Source: Euryarchaeota archaeon UBA202
GTDB lineage: Archaea; Thermoplasmatota; E2; UBA202
Direction of reading: 5' to 3'
Length of the DNA: 10,611 nt
Assembly (NCBI GenBank): GCA_002502685.1
Contig: DAQA01000035.1
Span: forward strand, 10,726-21,336
Shown: in pieces, positions 5,117-10,611 of the stretch
Layout of the letters: every line of letters begins with the position of its first letter
How positions within the stretch are numbered: position 1 is the first letter of the stretch
Program-made: the position numbers and the translations under genes
The notes under the pieces: generated by a model
Told to the model about the DNA's origin: nothing
Databases searched by the model: none
Seen by the model: only the letters and a program-made list of their open reading frames with translations

Positions 5117-6526
5117 ATGTTGTCGGTATCGGAGATGCGGGCATTGGATAAAAATGCTGACTTTTTTGGTGTTCCGCCGTCTATGCTAATGGAGAATGCA
5201 GGCCGGGGAGTCGCCGATTATATCCGTGACGCTTTCACTCCTCATCATGCTCTCATTATTTGTGGACCGGGGAATAATGGAGGAGATGGCTTGGTGGCTG
5301 CTCGTTATTTAGCGGCACACTGTCAGGTCACAGTTGCCCTTACTTGCCCACCCCAAAAGATCAAGTCGCAACTTGCCCAGGCTAATTACAACAAAGTTCA
5401 GAAACTTGGTGTCCGTACTTGTGAGTATTCCCCTAACCTACTTGAAGGACCGGATGTCGCTGTCGATGCCATGCTGGGTATCGGTATACAAGGTCCGTTA
5501 CGCGATCCCTATGCCACCATCGTGCAACAACTGAATACCTCCCGGTTGCCCCTTATTTCAGTGGATATCCCCACAGGCCTGGGGGGGCCACTGGCAGTGA
5601 AACCACAGTCCACAATCACTTTCCATGATACAAAGGAGGGCATGACGCCGCAGACATGCGGCACTATTATTATCCACGATATCGGTATTCCCCCGCATGC
5701 TGTGACACATGTAGGCCCTGGATCCCTTGTGTATTATCCGCATCCTCAAGACACCTCACATAAGGGTGAGAATGGCAGAGTTTTAGTTGTTGCTGGTGGA
5801 CCCTATACCGGTGCGCCTGCCCTGGTGGGCTTAGCAGCTTTACGAACCGGGGCTGATCTAGTTTTCATTGCCACACCGGAAACATGTTGGCCCATTGTGG
5901 CCTCCTTTTCCCCGAATCTCATTGTTTGCCCGCTACAGGGTTCCACGCTATCTTCCTCTCATATCCCCCAGATCAATAACCTGTTACCCCGTGTAGATAC
6001 TGTTGTAATAGGTCCAGGTCTAGGGCATGGGCAAGACACAGTAGACTCCATACCCCCGCTTGTTGACTTATGTATCAACCAAGAAAAGTCCCTTGTGATT
6101 GATGCTGACGCTATTTCATCACTAGGGGGGATGCATAATTTACAGAACATTGTAGTTACACCGCACCAGCATGAATTCAAAAACTTGACTGGAAAAAACT
6201 CTGAGAGGCAACAGGTACAGCTATGGGCCAAAAAGCTCGGAGTGACCTTTTTGGTTAAGGGGCATGTGGATCTCATCACTGATGGCACCCAAGTAAAACT
6301 TAATCAGGTTCATAATGTGGGCATGACCGTGGGGGGCACAGGGGATGTCTTATCTGGAATCATTGGGTCCCTCTTAGGAAAAAAAATCGATCCCTTTCAT
6401 GCCGCCTGTATGGGAGCTTTTCTTAATGGAATAGCGGGCAATATGGCATATGAAACCTTATCCTATGGCTTGGTGGCAACCGATATTGTCGACAGGATTC
6501 CACTAGTTCTAAAAAACTATTTATAA
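5117..6526 (+). CDS. nnr: Bifunctional NAD(P)H-hydrate epimerase / ADP-dependent NAD(P)H-hydrate dehydratase
   Basis: This cytoplasmic repair enzyme converts damaged hydrated NADH/NADPH back to the active cofactor: the N-terminal half interconverts the two epimers and the C-terminal half dehydrates the S form using ADP. Of 469 residues, about 1-210 are the YjeF_N epimerase (MRALDKNA, MLMENAGR, GPGNNGGDG at 50-58, VDAMLGIGIQG at 116-126, SVDIPTGL at 148-155, TFH). About 211-469 are the ribokinase-like dehydratase (KGENGRVLVVAGG at 216-228, IGPGLG at 298-303, VIDADA at 327-332, VTPHQHEF at 347-354, KGHVDLITDG, and GGTGDVLSGI at 406-415 with the catalytic-type Asp410). All key motifs are present. 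ATG start, no ribosome site, divergent from nac. A membrane protein gene follows within about 20 nt. Confidence 0.95.
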   Translation: MLSVSEMRALDKNADFFGVPPSMLMENAGRGVADYIRDAFTPHHALIICGPGNNGGDGLVAARYLAAHCQVTVALTCPPQKIKSQLAQANYNKVQKLGVRTCEYSPNLLEGPDVAVDAMLGIGIQGPLRDPYATIVQQLNTSRLPLISVDIPTGLGGPLAVKPQSTITFHDTKEGMTPQTCGTIIIHDIGIPPHAVTHVGPGSLVYYPHPQDTSHKGENGRVLVVAGGPYTGAPALVGLAALRTGADLVFIATPETCWPIVASFSPNLIVCPLQGSTLSSSHIPQINNLLPRVDTVVIGPGLGHGQDTVDSIPPLVDLCINQEKSLVIDADAISSLGGMHNLQNIVVTPHQHEFKNLTGKNSERQQVQLWAKKLGVTFLVKGHVDLITDGTQVKLNQVHNVGMTVGGTGDVLSGIIGSLLGKKIDPFHAACMGAFLNGIAGNMAYETLSYGLVATDIVDRIPLVLKNYL

Positions 6527-6547
6527 AAAAAGGAGTTGCAAGAAGAA

Positions 6548-8068
6548 ATGGAAATGGATGGGTTTGCCTGGCTTGATTCCGCAGAAAAAAATGGGTCACC
6601 AGATCCAAAGCTCTCTTCGCCTGGTTCATCTTCATCTCCTGCACCTAAATCATCCCCTAGGAGAAAAAAACCTTCGCGTATTCCTGCCATCATTATTACA
6701 TTATTCCTATCTCTCATAGTCATTGTATCCATAGCGGCAACACATCCCCTGGGTTATTCACCCCCTGTCCATCACCTACACTATCATTCCCTTGAACCCG
6801 GCAGAAGCATACTCGCGGGGCACATGGATCTAACGGGGGCCCTGAGTGGTTTTTCTGTTGACAATGGGCAGTCAACCTTTTATGAAGTTGAACATATTCT
6901 CCTCACTGGTACCACGGGGTCTCTTACCTATGCGAATGCCACTCTCCAGATATATGGAGGACACCTTGTTTGGTGGGTTGACACCACTGTTGATTTTGTC
7001 CTCCCTTCAGGGTTTTTAATGATAGGGTCATCCTGGGAGGGAGAAGCATGGACAAAACTCACTGTTTTTACCGACTCTGACCTAGAGTTAACGGGTCACA
7101 CCTCCCTTCTTACCACCCAAAATTGTACCGTAACCATCAATAATCATACCCACACGGGAAATATGGTCTTTCAATTACAAGGAGACTTCACCTCAGTTCA
7201 CACCGGTGATACAATTGGATTGGGTGTGTCCAACCTCCCTTTCAATATCACCAGTACTCCATCTTCCTCACCCCTCCTTTTTGAAGATCTTTTGGACAAG
7301 GTATTAAAGGAAGAACCTGACCTTGATAGTACAGTTCCGCATCTCCCCGTGGATGCCAATGGCATGCTTCTCCTTACAGGAACTACTGGCACCACTCTTG
7401 TTTCTGGGGAAAATTTGAATTATAGTCATTTTTGTTACTCCCGGGGTAATTTTACAGCCTTGATAGGGGATGATATATCTATTGAAGGAGATAGTCACTT
7501 CATCATCACTGACAAGGGTGCATTCCACAAAGAAGAAACCTCTTCCTATTTTCCGTTCATCCCCCATAAGATAATAGGATTCTGGCCCATAGCCATTGGC
7601 ATATGGGCCATTACCCGGTTCTTTACACCCTGGAAAAAAAAGCCAGGGAGACCCTGGGAAAACACCGAGAGCCCATCCCTTAAATATTGGGCTGCTGCAT
7701 TCCATCTTCTTCTATTGCTCGTCTCACTTTATTTATGGGATAGGGAAATCCACAACCTTTTTGGTAGAAGCATACTATCGATTATCTTTTCTTCAGGAAG
7801 AGGCATACTTACCCCGAGTCTCGCCAACCCATTGCTCCTCATGGTATTCTGGGAATTTACGCCCTGGTTTATTGGCATCATCCTAATTGGTCTCCCACTC
7901 AGCATCTCCATCAACGCTCTCCTTCAGATATGGTCCCGTTCCTCCCGGGGAAAAGGTATCGGGAAAGGCATTGGGGATATGCTCACTTGGCTTATTGGCC
8001 AAGCCTACATTATTTTCTCCCTCAATATTGCTCTTTCCCTCGTCACTCATCTTTTTGGATGGTTATGA
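6548..8068 (+). CDS. Multi-pass membrane protein with glycosylation-prone outer domain, unknown family
   Basis: I do not recognise this 506-residue protein. A soluble Ser/Pro-rich N-terminus (about 1-45, with a basic PRRKKPSR at its end) leads to a first membrane helix at about 46-64. A large polar domain follows (about 65-340), then four hydrophobic segments at about 343-359, 380-397, 428-456 and 479-505. The polar domain is beta-rich and carries six N-X-S/T sequons (NAT, NCT, NHT, NIT, NYS, NFT), as expected for an archaeal protein glycosylated outside the cell. It also holds two similar segments beginning LLTGTTG at about 118 and 275. The start is uncertain: AGGAG at 6531-6535 abuts a TTG at 6536, which is too close, so the ATG at 6548 (12-nt spacing) or 6554 is preferred. 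The stop overlaps the phosphoesterase start as ATGA. Transporter, sensor or cell-surface roles cannot be separated. Confidence 0.85.
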   Translation: MEMDGFAWLDSAEKNGSPDPKLSSPGSSSSPAPKSSPRRKKPSRIPAIIITLFLSLIVIVSIAATHPLGYSPPVHHLHYHSLEPGRSILAGHMDLTGALSGFSVDNGQSTFYEVEHILLTGTTGSLTYANATLQIYGGHLVWWVDTTVDFVLPSGFLMIGSSWEGEAWTKLTVFTDSDLELTGHTSLLTTQNCTVTINNHTHTGNMVFQLQGDFTSVHTGDTIGLGVSNLPFNITSTPSSSPLLFEDLLDKVLKEEPDLDSTVPHLPVDANGMLLLTGTTGTTLVSGENLNYSHFCYSRGNFTALIGDDISIEGDSHFIITDKGAFHKEETSSYFPFIPHKIIGFWPIAIGIWAITRFFTPWKKKPGRPWENTESPSLKYWAAAFHLLLLLVSLYLWDREIHNLFGRSILSIIFSSGRGILTPSLANPLLLMVFWEFTPWFIGIILIGLPLSISINALLQIWSRSSRGKGIGKGIGDMLTWLIGQAYIIFSLNIALSLVTHLFGWL

Positions 8069-8844
8069 TAACTCCCCTGTACGGCGAACGGGTATTATCC
8101 ATTGATACACCGCAAGGCTGCCTCCTTATCCTAACAGATTTACACATCGGTATTGAATATGAATTATCTCTTTCTGGGGTAAATATCCCCACTCAATCCC
8201 CTCGTCTTTTTTCATCCATTGACAAGATCTGCCGCACATGGAAACCTGACAGAATCATTCTCCTAGGAGATGTGAAACATATTATCCCCAAAGCTTTGGG
8301 TAGCCCCAATGAGTATCTCACCGCTGTGTCCAAAGAGCGTCAAGAAATCCATTCCTTCCTTGGACGACTCAATGACCATGCACCGCTGGAAATAATCCCT
8401 GGTAATCATGATGGAAACATACATCGTATAGTCTCCAGTCGCTACCCCATCCATCCTAGCCATGGTCTTCTCATACAGGGTATTACTGAGACCGTAGGGT
8501 TAGTTCACGGTCATGCCTGGCCCTCCATGGAAGTGATGACAGCTGATTATGTAGTCATGGGACATACCCATCCCACCCTACGTATTCGGGATCAACAGGG
8601 ATATATTATCTATAAAACCTGTTGGATCAGGGCATCTTTTTTAAAGAAAAAAATAAAAAAAAGATATGGTGAGGTAAACCCTCATCTCATAGTTGTTCCC
8701 TCATTTAACCCACTTTGTGGAGGCATTGCAGTAAATGTTGACGGGCTAGCCGGTCCACTGGGGAAACTTGTGGATATGGATCATGCCACGGTCTACCTTC
8801 TCAATGGCACTAATCTTGGGAAAGTGACAGATTTACAGGATTAA
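8065..8844 (+). CDS. Archaeal SbcD/Mre11-related metallophosphoesterase (COG1407 type)
   Basis: This 259-residue protein is a calcineurin-like phosphoesterase of the archaeal group related to SbcD/Mre11; its substrate is unknown. The dimetal-site motifs are all present: TDLHIG with D25 and H27, LGDVKH with D69, GNHD at 113-116, HGH at 148-150 and GHTHP at 166-170. The fold continues with a basic stretch (KKKIKKR, 194-200) and a VPSFNPLCGG segment at 211-220 characteristic of this archaeal group. The frame is open further upstream, but that would overlap the membrane gene heavily. The ATG at 8065 overlaps the upstream TGA (ATGA), the classic coupling arrangement; ATG at 8059 is the alternative. 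No ribosome site is visible, so it probably depends on translation of the membrane gene. Relatives are often linked to DNA-repair genes; here that context is absent. Confidence 0.92.
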   Translation: MITPLYGERVLSIDTPQGCLLILTDLHIGIEYELSLSGVNIPTQSPRLFSSIDKICRTWKPDRIILLGDVKHIIPKALGSPNEYLTAVSKERQEIHSFLGRLNDHAPLEIIPGNHDGNIHRIVSSRYPIHPSHGLLIQGITETVGLVHGHAWPSMEVMTADYVVMGHTHPTLRIRDQQGYIIYKTCWIRASFLKKKIKKRYGEVNPHLIVVPSFNPLCGGIAVNVDGLAGPLGKLVDMDHATVYLLNGTNLGKVTDLQD

Positions 8845-8885
8845 CTCTATATCAATCCCTTCCTCGCCCACTCTATTTAGACTGT

Positions 8886-10611
8886 TCACTGTCTATATCC
8901 CCTAATCTTGAGAGAAGGGTCTCCCAGGAGGACAAACCCTTGTATAGTGTGGAAATGATGTACTGATGCAGGTTCCTTAAAATGATCAATATAGTCCCGT
9001 ACAGCATAACCCCAGCACTCCCCAAGATACTCGTCATTCAATATCCCATGGGCATAGACGAGCTGCAACTGCATATAACCATATCCTGATTCTTCGCAAT
9101 CTGCTTCATTTATTCCATCCCCATCGAGATCACCACTCTCCCCCGGGGTAGCCACAGGGAAACAAGTATAACCTACAGCGGCGATGGCGCCTCCCTGGGG
9201 TTTCCGGGCGAACCACCAACTGATTCCCTCAGGTGCAGGGATCCCTCCTGTCCAAGCATGAACGGTCAGGCTGACATTAAACATCGCGGTATGGCATCCT
9301 CCAATGATTGCTATGGGATATTCACTATTAAAAAAGAAAGGCAAATCATAGAACTTTAACCCATCCTCCCATTCATTTTCCTCTCCTCCCTCTTTATGTG
9401 TACTCCAATAAATAGGGCTCCCATGACCATGGAGATGAATAAAGGTAGAACCCTTCATTAAACCCTCCTTCATCGCCTTGGAGGTGACATCCATCTCACT
9501 GACATAAATTTTTTCAGCGTCATAACCGGGGAGAAACTCCAAGGTTTTATCACAGACAATTTCACCCTCTATTCCTTCTTCAGGGAAATTATCCCCCCCT
9601 GCCAATACAACCCGTTTACTAGTTGATCCCTGTTCATAACTGATTGTTTTTTGGATCATGATATCCAGCTCCGCTTTCATTCTGCATGCCCATCTACCCA
9701 CATAGACATCAGGATACAAATCCATATCATCTTTCAAAAAGCCATTGCGCTTCCATTCCCCAAATATGTCATTTTTATCAGTATCCCAACTAGAAAAATT
9801 ATAGTTGGCATCATAAATATCGGCGAAATATAAATCACTAATATAACGTTCTTCCTCAGCCCAATAGATATATACATACCGAACCGGCATAATCCATTCT
9901 TCCCGTATCCCAGGTTTCCGCCCACCCACGAGGAGAACATAGGTAACACCCCATTCATCTAGCGAGTTTTTAATAAAATATTTCACCTGCTCTGCCGGGT
10001 CTCTCCCCTGCAATGGGAAAAAACTTTCATTAAAAATATCTTTTAGAGAAACAACCTGGGTTTTTACCCCCTGGTTCTCCTTATGCTCTTTCAGGTCACC
10101 CAAATCCTCTTTCCAGTCATCAGGACAAATCACTAAGAGATCATATCCTCCACGCACGTCCCCATTTAGATGGGCAGTCACATAGCTAATCTCAAACTCC
10201 ATAATGGTAATATATTGCAACTGGTTAGATGACGGTAGGTAATGCACCGGATAAATCTGTAGCGTAAGAAATAAAAAACGTTTTCCTTGGTCTATTCCCA
10301 CCCCCGGAGTTGATGTATACCAGTTTTCGGGGTAACAGGATACTTGGTCATAGCACACCTTATTTCCTGTTTCATCTGGCATCCTTCCACTTTTCACTGG
10401 TACTGGCTCATCAGCAGGCATAATTTGTTTTTCTACGGGCAATGTATATATCGTAAAATCGTGAGGTTGAATATTTGTGATTTTTGTCCCAAAGGGTAAT
10501 CTAATAATCTCTGAAAACATGGGCAACACAGGTCGATCCGCCTGCATCAGTACGTTGTTTGCCCCCTGCATAAACACCCGAGCATAGGCGTCCTCGCATT
10601 CTATTACGGGG
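8886..10611 (-). CDS. Secreted C25-family (gingipain-like) cysteine peptidase, N-terminus beyond window
   Basis: The frame stays open from the right edge to a TGA at 8888-8886, so at least 574 residues are visible and the N-terminus, including any signal peptide, is outside. A GTG at 10577 is only an internal codon. The first visible part (PVLPMFSEIIRLPFGTKI) matches the region before the C25 catalytic domain. Next comes a strand (YDLLVICPDDW), a VKYFIKNSLDEWGVTYVLLVGG segment, then the catalytic pair of clan CD peptidases: His in HLHGHGS (codon 9425-9423) and Cys in IIGGCHTAMF (codon 9296-9294). Downstream are the typical PQGGAIAAVGYT block, a Ca-binding-like loop (DLDGDGINEAD) and the family-ending FVLLGDPSLKI. 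No C-terminal membrane anchor or Ig-like tail follows. C25 enzymes cleave after Arg or Lys in gingipains; specificity here is unknown. Likely role: extracellular protein breakdown. Confidence 0.88.
   Translation of the reverse strand, partial: PVIECEDAYARVFMQGANNVLMQADRPVLPMFSEIIRLPFGTKITNIQPHDFTIYTLPVEKQIMPADEPVPVKSGRMPDETGNKVCYDQVSCYPENWYTSTPGVGIDQGKRFLFLTLQIYPVHYLPSSNQLQYITIMEFEISYVTAHLNGDVRGGYDLLVICPDDWKEDLGDLKEHKENQGVKTQVVSLKDIFNESFFPLQGRDPAEQVKYFIKNSLDEWGVTYVLLVGGRKPGIREEWIMPVRYVYIYWAEEERYISDLYFADIYDANYNFSSWDTDKNDIFGEWKRNGFLKDDMDLYPDVYVGRWACRMKAELDIMIQKTISYEQGSTSKRVVLAGGDNFPEEGIEGEIVCDKTLEFLPGYDAEKIYVSEMDVTSKAMKEGLMKGSTFIHLHGHGSPIYWSTHKEGGEENEWEDGLKFYDLPFFFNSEYPIAIIGGCHTAMFNVSLTVHAWTGGIPAPEGISWWFARKPQGGAIAAVGYTCFPVATPGESGDLDGDGINEADCEESGYGYMQLQLVYAHGILNDEYLGECWGYAVRDYIDHFKEPASVHHFHTIQGFVLLGDPSLKIRGYRQ

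Noticed and set aside
7930..8064. Upstream extension of the metallophosphoesterase frame by 45 codons.
   Set aside because: It lies wholly within the membrane protein's coding region and resembles an out-of-frame reading of its last helix. The conserved domain starts after 8065.

Overview
The window is archaeal chromosomal DNA. Five things show this: a two-subunit archaeal DNA polymerase D small subunit (DP1), RNA polymerase subunit K, an archaeal-type NAC protein with a UBA tail, ribosomal protein uS2 of the archaeal/eukaryotic form, and a 312-nt archaeal 7S SRP RNA with helix 1, helix 5, helix 6 and helix 8 all recognisable. PolD excludes the crenarchaeal polymerase set-up. A HypB nickel GTPase implies a [NiFe]-hydrogenase elsewhere in the genome, and a large secreted C25 (gingipain-like) peptidase is a trait often seen in Thermoplasmatota-related lineages. 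I therefore favour a euryarchaeote, possibly in or near Thermoplasmatota; that placement is inference.

Layout. (1) 1-1167, plus strand: the end of a gene resembling the C-terminal domain of HflX GTPases, a DUF357 protein and hypB, closely spaced like an operon. (2) 1168-1374: convergent gap with a T-run and possible RNA stems. (3) 1375-5077, minus strand, read right to left: nac, rpoK, rps2, tRNA-Cys(GCA), an unknown 87-residue two-helix membrane protein, the SRP RNA and the PolD small subunit. (4) 5117-8844, plus strand: bifunctional NAD(P)H-hydrate repair enzyme Nnr, a multi-pass membrane protein with a probably glycosylated outer domain and no recognised family, and an SbcD/Mre11-related archaeal metallophosphoesterase whose start overlaps the membrane gene's stop. 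(5) 8886-10611, minus strand: a C25-family cysteine peptidase that runs off the right edge.

How they fit together. The minus-strand block combines transcription (RpoK), translation (uS2, tRNA-Cys), nascent-chain handling at the ribosome exit (NAC, SRP RNA) and replication (DP1). Two stable RNA genes in it are followed at only 14 and 18 nt by protein genes on the same strand. The plus-strand trio Nnr, membrane protein and phosphoesterase looks like one transcription unit, but no shared pathway can be deduced. I found no CRISPR array, insertion sequence, integrase or other sign of a mobile element. Apart from the unknown membrane protein/phosphoesterase pair, the orphan membrane protein between the two RNA genes and the peptidase, the content is ordinary core genome.
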